Positions 8,910-18,081 are shown, counted from the first letter of the stretch. The stretch is 64,000 nt of DNA from Galbitalea soli (GCF_010686725.1 NZ_JAAGWZ010000003.1:62001-126000); one strand, 5' to 3'. Made by a program: numbers and translations. Notes: a model not told the origin generated them from the letters alone.

Positions 8910-9832
8910 GCAGTGTCGCCACGGGCGTGCGCAATGTCGCGCCGTCACGCAGCAAGAAGAGGGGAGGGCTGAGGAACAAGAGGGCGGTGTTCCTGCTCAT
9001 CGCGCCGTTCGGCGTGCTGTTCCTGGCCTTCTACCTCGTGCCGATCATCTACGCGGTCTGGGAGTCGCTGCAGGTGATCCACCGCGACGGCACCTTCGGG
9101 GCGCCGACGCTCGTCTTCGGCGGCCTGAGCCAGTACGCGCTGGTGTTCCAGAACAGCGACTTCTGGGCATCCGTCGGACGGGTGCTGCTCTTCGGAGTGG
9201 TGCAGGTGCCGGTGATGCTCGGCCTCGCGCTGCTGTTCGCGCTCCTCTTGGACTCGCCGCTGCTGCGCGGCAAGCGCTTCTTCCGCCTCGCGTTCTTCGC
9301 GCCCTACGCGGTGCCGGGCGTGATCGCGGCGATCATGTGGGGCTACCTGTACTCGCCGAGCCTCTCGCCGTTCAAGCTCCTCACCTCTCAGGTGGACCTG
9401 CTCTCGGGCGGCACCGTGCTCTGGTCGATCGCCAACGTCGTCACCTGGGTCTACGTGGGCTACAACATGCTCATCATCTACTCCTCGCTGCTCGCGATCC
9501 CCACGGAGATCTACGAGGCGGCCCGGCTCGACGGCGCGGGACAGTTCCGCATCGCCTGGTCGATCAAGATCCCGCTCATCGCGCCGGCCCTCGTGCTGAC
9601 CGCGGTGTTCTCGATCATCGGCACCCTGCAGCTGCTCACCGAGCCGGAGGTCTTCAAGCAGTTCAGCTCGACGATCTCCAGCACCTACACGCCGAACCTG
9701 CTCGTCTACTCGACGGCGTCGGTGCCGAACGTCAACCTCGCGGCGGCCTTCTCGGTCGTGCTCGCGATCGCCACGTTCATCCTCTCCTTCGTGTTCCTCC
9801 GTCTCACCCAGCGAAAGGCGGTGCAGGCATGA
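8906..9832 (+). CDS. CUT1 sugar ABC transporter permease (MalF-like)
   Basis: A 308-residue permease with six membrane helices and the EAA loop (EIYEAARLDGAGQFRIAWSIKIP, about residues 203-225) that contacts the ATPase. The N-terminal basic stretch KKRGGLRNKR precedes helix 1. It is translationally coupled to GH42 and to the next permease (4-base overlap). The partner ATPase is not encoded in this operon; a shared MsiK-type ATPase elsewhere would be normal for actinobacteria. Confidence 0.92.
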   Translation: MSSVATGVRNVAPSRSKKRGGLRNKRAVFLLIAPFGVLFLAFYLVPIIYAVWESLQVIHRDGTFGAPTLVFGGLSQYALVFQNSDFWASVGRVLLFGVVQVPVMLGLALLFALLLDSPLLRGKRFFRLAFFAPYAVPGVIAAIMWGYLYSPSLSPFKLLTSQVDLLSGGTVLWSIANVVTWVYVGYNMLIIYSSLLAIPTEIYEAARLDGAGQFRIAWSIKIPLIAPALVLTAVFSIIGTLQLLTEPEVFKQFSSTISSTYTPNLLVYSTASVPNVNLAAAFSVVLAIATFILSFVFLRLTQRKAVQA

Positions 9833-10713
9833 GCGCTGCCGCCCTGACCGGCCGCGGTCGCGGACCCCGCGAGGGCATCATCTCGCGCGGCGCCGCCATG
9901 CTCATCATGGGCGTGTTCACGCTCTACTTCCTCATCCCCGTGTGGTGGCTGCTCATCTCGTCGACGAAGACGCTCGGCAACTTCAACCGCACCTTCTCGC
10001 TCTGGTTCACGCCCACCTCGCTCAGCGACTTCGCCGCCAACATCGGCTCGCTGTTCACCTACGGCGGCGGTCTGTTCCCGCGCTGGATGCTCAACAGCAT
10101 CGTGTATGCGACGGTGGCCGGTGGTCTCGGCACGATCCTCGCGGCGATGTGCGGCTATGCCCTGAGCAAGTACGGTTTCAGAGGGCGCGAGGCGATCTTC
10201 AACACGATCCTCGGCGGCGTGCTCGTGCCGGCGACCGCGCTCGCCCTGCCGCTGTTCCTCATCTTCAGCCAGGTGGGTCTGACGAACACCTTCTGGGCGG
10301 TCTTCCTGCCCAGCCTGGTGAGCCCCTTCGGCGTGTACCTGAGCCGCATCTACGCGGCCTCGAGCGTGCCCGACGAGATCATCGAGGCGGCCCGGATCGA
10401 CGGCTCGGGTGAGATCCGCACCTTCTTCACGGTCGCGATCCGATTGATGTCGCCCGCGCTGGTCACGATCTTCCTGTTCCAGTTCGTCTCCATCTGGAAC
10501 AACTTCTTCCTGCCGCTCATCATGCTGCGCGACCAGTCGCTCTTCCCGGTCACGCTCGGTCTCTACAACTGGAACTCGCAGGTCAACACCTACCCGGATC
10601 TGCGAACCCTCGTCCTGGTCGGCGCCTTCGTGTCGATCATCCCGCTTCTCGTGGCCTTCCTCAGCCTCCAGCGTTTCTGGAGGAACGGGTTGGGCGCGGG
10701 GGGCCTCAAGTAA
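9829..10713 (+). CDS. CUT1 sugar ABC transporter permease (MalG-like)
   Basis: A 294-residue permease, second half of the heterodimer with the gene before it. Six helices and the EAA motif (EIIEAARIDGSGEIRTFF) are clear. The start is ATG 9829, overlapping the previous stop by 4 bases; the frame is open far upstream but that is antisense-like read-through of the GH42 gene. It belongs to the galactoside uptake module. Confidence 0.92.
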   Translation: MSAAALTGRGRGPREGIISRGAAMLIMGVFTLYFLIPVWWLLISSTKTLGNFNRTFSLWFTPTSLSDFAANIGSLFTYGGGLFPRWMLNSIVYATVAGGLGTILAAMCGYALSKYGFRGREAIFNTILGGVLVPATALALPLFLIFSQVGLTNTFWAVFLPSLVSPFGVYLSRIYAASSVPDEIIEAARIDGSGEIRTFFTVAIRLMSPALVTIFLFQFVSIWNNFFLPLIMLRDQSLFPVTLGLYNWNSQVNTYPDLRTLVLVGAFVSIIPLLVAFLSLQRFWRNGLGAGGLK

Positions 10714-10745
10714 CACGCACCATCCCTCACCGATAGGAAAAAAAC

Positions 10746-12068
10746 ATGGCAATGAAGCACATACGTTTTGCGGCGGTCGTCGCGCTCGCGTCGGTCGCCC
10801 TCGTCGGGTGTTCGACCGCATCCGGGGGAGGGCCGTCGCAGGCCGCCGCCTGTGCGCCCTCCAAGGGCAAGGTGACGCTCAACATGACCACCTGGGTTCC
10901 CGGAATGGACAAGGTCGTCGCGCTCTGGAACGCCAAGAACCCGAACATCCAGGTCAAGGTGCAGACGGGCCCCAACGGCAACTCGGGCACGTACCAGAAC
11001 TTCTTCAACGAGCTGAAGGCCGGCAACGCGCCCGACATCGGACAGATCGAGTACGACACCCTCCCCGCGTTCCGCGTGCAGGGCGGCCTCCAGGACATCG
11101 GCGCGTGCGCCGGGGTTCAGGCCGCCAAGTCGGAGTTCTCCACCGGGCTGTGGAACCAGGTCACCTTCGGCGAGAAGAGCGCGGTCTACGCGATTCCGCA
11201 GGACTCCGGCCCCATGGCGCTGTACTACCGCAAGGATCTGTTCCAGAAGGCCGGCCTCTCCGTGCCGACCACCTGGGACGAGTACGCGGCGGACGCGGTC
11301 AAGATCAAGGCGCTCGGCGGCAGCATCACCAACTTCCCGAAGGGTGACGTGAACTGGTTCGCGGGCCTCGTCTCGCAGGCCGGTGGGCAGTGGTTCTCGA
11401 CGAGCGGCGGTAAGTGGACGGTCAACCTGACCTCTCCCGAGTCGACCAAGGTGGCCGCCTACTGGCAGGACCTGATCTCGAAGAAGCTCGTCTCCACGAT
11501 CCCCGGCTTCACCGACCAGTGGAACAACGCCTACGACAAGGGCCAGGACTGGACCTGGGTCTCGGCCGTCTGGGGCGCCAACTCGATCTCGAGCGGTGCA
11601 CCCACCACCTCCGGCAAGTGGGCCGTGGCCCCCATGCCGCAGTGGACCGCCGGCGCGAACGTCTCCGGCGCGTGGGGCGGCTCGTCGAGCGTCGTCTTCA
11701 AGGGCAGCAAGCACCCGGCCGAGGCCGCGAAGTTCATCCTCTGGCTCAACACGAGCTCCGAGGCGCTGACCAAGCTCAACGAGGTCGCTCAGCTCTACCC
11801 GGCGAGCACCGCCGGTGACCAGCTGCCCGCCCTGTCGCAGCCCGTTCCGTTCTACGACAACCAGCCCATCTACGTCACCTTCGGCGACGCGGGCAAGGTC
11901 ATCAGCCCCTTCACCTGGGGCCCGACCATGACGCAGACCTACAGTGACGTCTCCGACGGCTTCGGCGCCGCGCTCTCGGGCAGCGGAACCCTGCAGGATG
12001 CCCTCGCCGCCGGCCAGGCGAAGACGATCGCGGCCCTCAAGGCGCAGTCGATCCCGGTCAACGGCTAA
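10746..12068 (+). CDS. Sugar-binding lipoprotein of the CUT1 transporter
   Basis: A 440-residue family 1 extracellular solute-binding protein. The signal peptide ends in the lipobox LVGC, so the protein is lipid-anchored outside the membrane. The mature part has the usual features: APDIGQIEYD, YAIPQDSGPMALYYRKDLF, and tryptophan-rich sugar-contact stretches such as WTWVSAVWG. It is the last gene of the galactoside operon, after two permeases. Start ATG 10746 lies 7 bases after AGGA. Substrate is probably a beta-galactoside, inferred from GH42. Confidence 0.93.
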   Translation: MAMKHIRFAAVVALASVALVGCSTASGGGPSQAAACAPSKGKVTLNMTTWVPGMDKVVALWNAKNPNIQVKVQTGPNGNSGTYQNFFNELKAGNAPDIGQIEYDTLPAFRVQGGLQDIGACAGVQAAKSEFSTGLWNQVTFGEKSAVYAIPQDSGPMALYYRKDLFQKAGLSVPTTWDEYAADAVKIKALGGSITNFPKGDVNWFAGLVSQAGGQWFSTSGGKWTVNLTSPESTKVAAYWQDLISKKLVSTIPGFTDQWNNAYDKGQDWTWVSAVWGANSISSGAPTTSGKWAVAPMPQWTAGANVSGAWGGSSSVVFKGSKHPAEAAKFILWLNTSSEALTKLNEVAQLYPASTAGDQLPALSQPVPFYDNQPIYVTFGDAGKVISPFTWGPTMTQTYSDVSDGFGAALSGSGTLQDALAAGQAKTIAALKAQSIPVNG

Positions 12069-12082
12069 CTCACACAGCACGG

Positions 12083-12127
12083 GGACGCTCCCCGCGCGGC
12101 GCTCAGGGCGCGGCGCGGGGAGTGTCC
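12083..12127. terminator. Bidirectional hairpin terminator
   Basis: Two 15-base arms (12083-12097 and 12113-12127) pair fully apart from one G-T wobble, with a 15-base loop. It lies between the convergent binding-protein and pyruvyl-transferase genes. There is no T-run, as is common in high-GC actinobacteria. Confidence 0.7.
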
Positions 12128-12132
12128 TGCCG

Positions 12133-13341
12133 TCAGTCGCCGAGAGCGGCCGCGACGCGATCCCACCAGGCGCCGGCCGCGCGACGCGCCTCGGGCAGCC
12201 GCGCGAGCCCGTCGGCACGGATCGTCTCCGCCTCCGCCACGACGCGGTCGAGCGTGGCGGTGGAGGCCCCGGAGGCCAGCAGCTCGTGAAGGGGCAGCAC
12301 CCCGTTCTGCCCGAGGTTGCCGAGGGCGCCCGCGAGCTTGACGGAGGTGTACTCGTCAACGGGGAGGGCGAGAGTCGGCACCGCCCCCGACAGCGCGAAG
12401 ACGGCGGGATGGTACCGACTCGTGACGACGAGCGATGCTGCACGCGCGAGGTCGGCGGCGGGGCGGGCGTGCGTCACGTGACGGATGACCGAGGGGGCGG
12501 TCATCCGGGCGCGCACCTCCTCGTGCAGAACAGAGTCTCCCCGCACCGCGTCGGACCGCACCGACGCGAAGTGGGCGAGGAAGCCCACATCGAGCCCCGT
12601 GAGCTCGGCCGCCCGGTCGATGAGGGCGGCGATCGCGGTCACGGCGCGCTCGCGATCGGCTCCGCCGAGGTGGGTCGAGAGTGAGACGAGGATGCCCGAC
12701 GCGGGCTCCCCGAACGAGTCGGCCGCGCGCAGGAAGCTCGCGTCGTCGAGGGTGTGGCTCGAGCGGTCTTCCGCGACGCCCAGCGCGCGGGCCAGGCGCA
12801 GGGACGGCTCCTCGCGCAGGCCGACGAGGCGCGCGCGGCGCAGGAGCCCCCCGAGCAGCTCACGGTCGGCGCCCGTCAGTTCCGGGCCGAGGGTCTGGCC
12901 GGAGACGACGAACGGTCGGTCGAGGCGATGCGCGAGTTCCGCGAGCGTCGCCCGCTCGAAGATGTGCAGCGGCCAGGTGGACGCCATGTTGCCGCCGCCA
13001 CTGACCGCCACCGCGTCGCTCGCGCGCACGGCCTCGATCACCCGGTGCGCCGGGTCGCCGGCGTCGAGGAGTCCGAGGGTGCCGTCGGCCGTGCGGAGTA
13101 CCCGCGACATGCGGTCCGCCTGCGCCGCGCGGTCGTGGGCGAGAGCGCCGCCGAACCCGATCCCCGCGATCGCGTCGATGCCATAGCGGGCGGAGGTCTC
13201 GGCCGGGGCCGCCGAGATGCCGGTGATGCGGGCATCCCGTCGCTCTCGCATCGCGTCGACGAAGGCCTCGAACATCGCCTCGTCGCCGAGGTGGACCATG
13301 CCGTCGACGACGCCGACATCGCCGATGGTGAGAACTCGCAC
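12133..13341 (-). CDS. Polysaccharide pyruvyl transferase-family protein
   Basis: A protein of about 402 residues of the CsaB/WcaK/AmsJ family, which attach pyruvate ketals to cell-surface glycans. Characteristic parts are the N-terminal GDEAMFEAF, the VSGGGNMAS loop, VSGQTLGPEL, GLREEPSLRL and the SRYHPAVFAL motif with the conserved Arg-Tyr-His. The start chosen is GTG 13341, six bases after GAAGG; the ATG two codons upstream sits directly on that ribosome site. It is divergent from the glycosyltransferase pair, which supports a surface-polysaccharide role. Confidence 0.8.
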   Translation of the reverse strand: MRVLTIGDVGVVDGMVHLGDEAMFEAFVDAMRERRDARITGISAAPAETSARYGIDAIAGIGFGGALAHDRAAQADRMSRVLRTADGTLGLLDAGDPAHRVIEAVRASDAVAVSGGGNMASTWPLHIFERATLAELAHRLDRPFVVSGQTLGPELTGADRELLGGLLRRARLVGLREEPSLRLARALGVAEDRSSHTLDDASFLRAADSFGEPASGILVSLSTHLGGADRERAVTAIAALIDRAAELTGLDVGFLAHFASVRSDAVRGDSVLHEEVRARMTAPSVIRHVTHARPAADLARAASLVVTSRYHPAVFALSGAVPTLALPVDEYTSVKLAGALGNLGQNGVLPLHELLASGASTATLDRVVAEAETIRADGLARLPEARRAAGAWWDRVAAALGD

Positions 13342-13499
13342 GCGCATCCTTCGGGGTTGGGGCCTCGCGGCGGCGAAGCGCAACCACGTTATCCGATGGG
13401 CGCAAGCCCCAGCGTCGCGTCACCCGCGCTCGCTAGGATGCACCGGGACCATCGGGCGGCAGCCGGGTTCCGAACAAGCTCCGGAGAGGGGGCGCCGTC

Positions 13500-15659
13500 A
13501 TGGGCATCCAAACATCGCTCGACGCGGTCGTGCAGGCCGACCGCATCGTCGACTCGATGCGACTGGCCGACGATCTCGCGTTCGAGGCCGGTCGCGACGG
13601 CGGCGTCCGCACCCTCCGTGTGCTCGGCGCGGCCGTACAGAGCGACGACCAGGTGGTGGCGATCGCGGCCACCCACGCGCTCGCCGAGGTCTTCGACATG
13701 CAGGCCGACCTCGCACTCTCCGAACTGCTCTCCAGCGACCGTCCCTACCTCCGCGAGCACGCGGCGTGGGCGCTCGGTTCGCGACTGCCGCGCTTCGACA
13801 CGATCGGGCGCCTCATCGGACAGGTCGCGGCCGGCGGGTTCGGCGGCATGCTGGCTCAGCGCACGCTCGAGCAGTGGTCATCCGCGAGCCCCGAACACAT
13901 CGCGATCGGTCTCGAGGGCGCGCTCCTGGGGCTGGATGACCCGGGCGCGCGGTTCCGCCTCGTCGAGTCGCTCGGCCTCGTGCGAGGCCGCATCGCCTCA
14001 CGGCCCCTGCTCCGCATCGCCACCGACCCCGCCGAGGACGAGACGGTGCGGGTCTCCGCGGTCTCGGCCCTCGGGCAGCGTCGCGGCGATGCGGCCATCG
14101 AGAAGGCACTGCGCTCGCTCGCCGAGGGCGACGGCTTCCTCGCCGACGTCGCCCGCCTCGCCGTCGTCGACCTCTCGCCCGACCTCAGCACCGAGTACGG
14201 CTTCGGCGCCGAGCCGCGCGACGGCCTCACCATCGCCCAACTGTTCCTCAACGCCGACATCGACGCCGAACTCAGCCAGGCGGGCAGCGGCGACAACGGC
14301 GGCATCGCGACCCTGCTCGTGCGCCTCGGCGACGCCCTCGTCGCAGGCCCCGTCGCGCGCGTGCTCACCCTGTCGCGCGGCACCGCCGCCTCCGCGCTCG
14401 AGAGCGTCAGCGAGGTCGGACTCAGCCGTGCCGGTCACGTCTACGGCCGGATTCCGCTGCTGCGCGGGCCGGTCGAATCCGCGAACGCCTGGCCGCTGCG
14501 GGTGACGGCACGGCGGGGGATCAGGCGGATGCTCCGCGCGGCGGGAGGCGTGGACATGCTGCACCTGCGGATGGCCGACGTGGGGAGCCTGGCCGCGTTC
14601 GACGTGGCGCGGGAGCTGGACATCCCCGTCGTGTTCACGGTCGCCCCCGACCCGCACGCCGTCATCAACTCGCTCGACCTCGCGGGCCGCCTCACGCGGT
14701 CCAACTTCGGCGAGGCCGACCTCGTCGACCACTTCTGGTTCCGCAGCCGGCTCGTGCAGCAGCTCGCCGCCAACTCGGCGCACACCGTGCTGTTCCCCAG
14801 GCCGCAGCTGCAGCGCGACATGCGCGAGCTCGTGGGGATCGACATCACCGCGCACCCCGAGAGACACACGATCGTGCCGGAGGGCATCGACCTCGATGTC
14901 GTCGACCGTGCCGTCGCCGAGGCCGCCGACCACGCCGCGGGTCGGCCCGCCACGCCCGCCCTCGCCGAACTCGCGACGCTGCTCGAGGGCCTTCCGCCCG
15001 AGCGGCGCGAGCTTCCGCTGCTCGTCAGCGTCGGTCGCTTCCACCGCGTGAAGGGCATGGCCAGCATCGTCGAGGCCTGGGCGGGCGGCCCGCTTCGGGA
15101 GACCGCGAACCTGCTCCTCATCGGCGGCAACCTCGACCGGCCCTCCGCCGATGAGCGCGAACAGCTCGGCCTCATGGACGCGATCATCCCCGCCGACGAC
15201 CGCCTCGCCCACGGACTCGTGCTCTCCGGCCACCGGCCCAACGACACGGTCGCGCGCTGGGTGGCGGCGGCCCGCTTCGGACTGCCCGGCCGGGCCGCCC
15301 CGCGCGGCGCCTACGTCTGCGGCAGCCTCAAGGAGGAGTTCGGCATCGCGCTCCTCGAGGCGATGGCGACCGGCCTGCTCGTCGTCGCACCGGACGGCGG
15401 CGGCCCCGCCACCTACGTGCAGCAGGGCGTCACCGGCTTCCTCGCCCCCACCTGGGACGTGCGCCAGCTGCGCTCCGCCATGGAGACGGCGCTCGCCGCG
15501 GCGCAGTCCGAGACCACGGATGAGCGTGCCGCCGCCTCCCGCGCCACCGTCGAGGCGAGCTTCACCATCCAGTCCATGGCGCGCTCGCTCAGCGAGGTCT
15601 ACGACGGGGTGCACCGCGAGGAGCGCGAGCGCGGCGACTGGCTGGTTCCGCTCCCGTGA
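13500..15659 (+). CDS. GT4 glycosyltransferase with helical-repeat N-terminal region
   Basis: A 719-residue protein. The first 300 residues or so are alanine-rich helical repeats resembling HEAT repeats (for example VAIAATHALAEVF, LREHAAWALGSRL, VRVSAVSALGQR). From about residue 335 a GT-B fold follows: SVGRFHRVKGM, then the GT4 E-x7-E motif in KEEFGIALLEAMATG and GGGPATYV. The repeat region may bind a protein or glycan partner; this is inference. Its stop overlaps the start of the next glycosyltransferase. Donor and acceptor are unknown. Confidence 0.85.
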   Translation: MGIQTSLDAVVQADRIVDSMRLADDLAFEAGRDGGVRTLRVLGAAVQSDDQVVAIAATHALAEVFDMQADLALSELLSSDRPYLREHAAWALGSRLPRFDTIGRLIGQVAAGGFGGMLAQRTLEQWSSASPEHIAIGLEGALLGLDDPGARFRLVESLGLVRGRIASRPLLRIATDPAEDETVRVSAVSALGQRRGDAAIEKALRSLAEGDGFLADVARLAVVDLSPDLSTEYGFGAEPRDGLTIAQLFLNADIDAELSQAGSGDNGGIATLLVRLGDALVAGPVARVLTLSRGTAASALESVSEVGLSRAGHVYGRIPLLRGPVESANAWPLRVTARRGIRRMLRAAGGVDMLHLRMADVGSLAAFDVARELDIPVVFTVAPDPHAVINSLDLAGRLTRSNFGEADLVDHFWFRSRLVQQLAANSAHTVLFPRPQLQRDMRELVGIDITAHPERHTIVPEGIDLDVVDRAVAEAADHAAGRPATPALAELATLLEGLPPERRELPLLVSVGRFHRVKGMASIVEAWAGGPLRETANLLLIGGNLDRPSADEREQLGLMDAIIPADDRLAHGLVLSGHRPNDTVARWVAAARFGLPGRAAPRGAYVCGSLKEEFGIALLEAMATGLLVVAPDGGGPATYVQQGVTGFLAPTWDVRQLRSAMETALAAAQSETTDERAAASRATVEASFTIQSMARSLSEVYDGVHREERERGDWLVPLP

Positions 15660-16966
15660 CCCTGCTGATCATCAGCCCCGACTACGCCTCCCATCTGCTC
15701 CCGCTCGCCACGCTCGGCACCGCCTGGCGCGACGCGGGGGAGCGCGTGATCGTCGCGACCGGTCCGGCCACGGCCGACATCGTCGCGTCATTCGGCTTCG
15801 AACGGATGCACCTGCAACTCGGGAAGGGCTCCAATCCGGGTGTCATCCGCGCCGAGGAGCAGCCCAAGGGCGAAGACGACGCCCTTCGCGGATTCTTCGA
15901 CGCGACCCGCCGTGGCATGGTCGAGACCCTCGCCTTCCAAGCGGAGGCCAGACTCAGCGACCTCATGTGGGAACCCGTGCGCGCCGCCCGCGAGGTGCAG
16001 GCGATCGTCGCCGAGCTGCGCCCCGACGCGATCATCGTCGACCACCTCGCGTTCAGTGCGCGGCTGGCGCTCGTGGCGGGGCGGATCCCGCACGCGGATG
16101 TCGTGCTCGGGCATCCCTCGGCCCTGCCGGTCGGCGACGAGGTGTACGGCTACCCGCCCGCCTGGCCGGCCGCCTTCACCCCGGAGCAGAGCGAGCTGGA
16201 TGCCCTGCGCGCGCTGTGCGACCGGGTGAGCGACTCGTTCACGGCGGAGTGGAACGCGGCGCTGCTCGAACTCGACCCCGCGGCGACGCCCTCGCGCTCG
16301 GCGTTCGAGGAGCGCGGAGACCTGCTCCTGCTCAACTACCCGGCCGAGTTGGCGACCCCGCAGCGCTCCGCGCTGCTCGGTGAGCACGTGTACCTCGGCT
16401 CCGCCGTGCGCGAGGAACCCGTCGACGACGAGGTGCGGGAGTGGCTGGCGGCGGACGACGCGCCGTACGTGTACGTGAGCTTCGGGAGCTTTCTGTCGGT
16501 GCGCGGGGATGTACAGGCGCGGGTCATCCGTGCGCTCGCGGATGCCGGGGTGCGCGCCGCGGTCGCCATCGGCTCGGCCCCCCGCGCGGAGCTCGGAGAG
16601 CTGCCCGAGGGCTGGCTGGTTCGCGAGTTCCTGCCCCAGGTGACCCTGCTCGGGCGGGCCGCGGCCGCCGTCACGCACGGGGGCAACAACAGTGTCACCG
16701 AGGCGATGACGCAGGGCGTGCCCCTCGTGGTGCTGCCGTTCTCGACCGACCAGTTCGCCGGCGCCGCCGCGCTGGAGGCGGCGGGGTACGCGGTCGCGCT
16801 GCCGCCCAACACGGCGACTCACGACGAGCTTCGCGCGGCGATCGAGGCCATGCTCGCGCTCGACGGCGACGCGCGTGAACGGCTCACCGCGCTCGGGCGA
16901 TCGCTGCGCGAGGAGCCCGGGCGGGAGCGGGCCCACTCGGCGTTGCGCGCGCGGCCCGGTCGGTAG
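15656..16966 (+). CDS. GT1/UGT-like glycosyltransferase
   Basis: A 436-residue GT-B glycosyltransferase of the MGT/UGT type. The nucleotide-sugar signature is clear: VREFLPQVTLLGRAAAAVTHGG, NNSVTEAMTQGVPLVVLP and STDQFAGA. The N-terminal domain begins without a signal peptide and ends with the YVSFGSF strand. It starts at GTG 15656, overlapping the previous gene by 4 bases, so the pair is co-translated. The last codons belong to the first copy of a 39-bp tandem repeat that runs into the convergent gene. Confidence 0.87.
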   Translation: MTLLIISPDYASHLLPLATLGTAWRDAGERVIVATGPATADIVASFGFERMHLQLGKGSNPGVIRAEEQPKGEDDALRGFFDATRRGMVETLAFQAEARLSDLMWEPVRAAREVQAIVAELRPDAIIVDHLAFSARLALVAGRIPHADVVLGHPSALPVGDEVYGYPPAWPAAFTPEQSELDALRALCDRVSDSFTAEWNAALLELDPAATPSRSAFEERGDLLLLNYPAELATPQRSALLGEHVYLGSAVREEPVDDEVREWLAADDAPYVYVSFGSFLSVRGDVQARVIRALADAGVRAAVAIGSAPRAELGELPEGWLVREFLPQVTLLGRAAAAVTHGGNNSVTEAMTQGVPLVVLPFSTDQFAGAAALEAAGYAVALPPNTATHDELRAAIEAMLALDGDARERLTALGRSLREEPGRERAHSALRARPGR

Positions 16967-17026
16967 CGCGGTTACTCGGCGCTGCGCGCGCCACTGGGTC
17001 GGCAGCCCTGTTACTCGGCGCTGCGT
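16935..17026. repeat. 39-bp tandem repeat across two convergent gene ends
   Basis: The element ACTCGGCG(T/C)TGCG recurs at 16935, 16974 and 17013, exactly 39 bases apart; the first two full units are similar and the third is partial. Copy 1 encodes the C-terminus of the GT1 gene, and copy 3 the C-terminus and stop of the convergent GT2 gene. Copy 2 lies between them and repeats the GT2 stop codon context. Confidence 0.75.
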
Positions 17027-17679
17027 GAGCCGAACACGAACTCGCGCATCTCCTCGACCGACGACTCCGCGTCGCGGTAGCGCTGCATCAGGGCGGCGTT
17101 CGCGTCGTACTGCGGGCCCTCGCGCAGCTGGGTCTCGTGGTGGAGCGCGTACACGCGACCGTGGTGGCGGCGCGGGGGCTCGCCCAGCAGGGTGCCGTGG
17201 GCGACGTACCAGGCGGCATCCTCGAAACCCCACCCCCGGAAGCGCTCATCCTGGCCACCGTGGCTGAACCAGGTCTGCGGGGTCGCGACGTACACGCCCG
17301 AGCAGGCGCCGCGCACGAGCTCGAAGTCGCAGTCCTCGGCGCTCATCCCTGACGCGTACTGGGCGGTGCCGCGAGCGCCGAGCCAGTGGTATTCGGTGTA
17401 GGGGAGGTGCACGAGGCCCGAGGTGGCCGCCTCCGACACCGCCTGCAGGAGGGGCCCGCGCTCCGGGATCGTGTCGGCGTCGTTGATCACGACCACGTCG
17501 TCGGGATCCGCGTCGGCCATGCCGGCGTTGCGGCAGCGGGCGAGGTTGAAGACCGGGTCGTCGGTGTCGACGAGGCGGATGACCGTACCGGGCAGCGTGC
17601 GCTCGTACCAGTCGGTGAGCAGCTCGAGGGCCGGGACGCGCGAGGCCTGGGGGCGCCACGGAATCACGACAGACAGCAT
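17011..17679 (-). CDS. GT2-like (GT-A) glycosyltransferase
   Basis: A 222-residue GT-A fold enzyme. It starts with SVVIPWRP, carries the metal-binding DxD in INDADTIP (about residues 65-72) and the GT7C-like GWGFEDAAWY near residue 152, whose acidic residues usually serve acceptor binding or catalysis. It is short but complete for this type. It converges with the GT1 gene; the stop lies inside the 39-bp repeat. Probably acts with its neighbours in surface glycan assembly. Confidence 0.82.
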   Translation of the reverse strand: MLSVVIPWRPQASRVPALELLTDWYERTLPGTVIRLVDTDDPVFNLARCRNAGMADADPDDVVVINDADTIPERGPLLQAVSEAATSGLVHLPYTEYHWLGARGTAQYASGMSAEDCDFELVRGACSGVYVATPQTWFSHGGQDERFRGWGFEDAAWYVAHGTLLGEPPRRHHGRVYALHHETQLREGPQYDANAALMQRYRDAESSVEEMREFVFGSRSAE

Positions 17680-17751
17680 CCCACCAGCCTAGGCGGGGGA
17701 GCGGGGTGGGGCGCGCGGGCGCCCGCGTGCCCGGGTGCGCGGGGTGCCGGG

Positions 17752-17831
17752 GTGCCCGGGTGGGTGGATGACCGAGTGACCGGGTGACCGGGTGCCCGGA
17801 TGGGTGGATGACCGGGTGCCCGGATTGGCGG
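17752..17831. repeat. 40-bp imperfect tandem repeat
   Basis: Two adjoining 40-base units (17752-17791 and 17792-17831) share 33 of 40 positions, built from GTGCCCGG(G/A)TGGGTGGATGACCG. The upstream 50 bases carry further degenerate pieces of the same G-rich pattern. No gene is visible here. Confidence 0.75.
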
Positions 17832-17913
17832 TCACCGTGCTCGCACGCCCGTGGACCGGTCGCGCGGCCGGACCAGACCCCGCGCGGCCGCGCCCAGCGG
17901 CCGCACCCTCGAT

Positions 17914-18006
17914 TTGTGGCGCAAAAAGTGCCAACGGAGCGCGGAAACCCGCGCCGGTTGTCATTTACGCGGCTCACGAACAACTTGTTGCACAAAAAGT
18001 GCCAAC
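17914..18006. repeat. Pair of 22-bp direct repeats in the spacer
   Basis: Copies at 17914-17935 and 17985-18006 match at 20 of 22 bases and share CAAAAAGTGCCAAC. They start 71 bp apart, upstream of the CUT2 operon promoter. They are AT-richer than the surroundings and could be regulator sites or remnants. Confidence 0.6.
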
Positions 18007-18010
18007 TCGC

Positions 18011-18034
18011 GTGGGCGTGGGCGTGGGCGTGGGC
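18011..18034. repeat. GTGGGC hexamer microsatellite
   Basis: Four perfect copies of GTGGGC are followed by a degenerate copy. Together with the two repeats before it, it makes the 490-bp spacer 17680-18170 repeat-dense and gene-free. Confidence 0.8.
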
Positions 18035-18081
18035 GGTGGCGTCGGGCCCCCGAATGTAACAACTCGGGTGGGAGTCGAAGA

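Noticed and set aside
8299-9828. In-frame upstream extension of the second CUT1 permease to about 800 residues
   Set aside because: The extra 500 residues are an out-of-frame reading of the GH42 and first permease genes; the coupled ATG at 9829 is the real start.
10714-12068. ABC ATPase gene for the galactoside transporter
   Set aside because: No nucleotide-binding domain is encoded between 5.6 and 12.1 kb; a shared ATPase elsewhere is assumed.
17752-18034. CRISPR array
   Set aside because: The repeats are tandem or only paired, without regular unique spacers and without cas genes.
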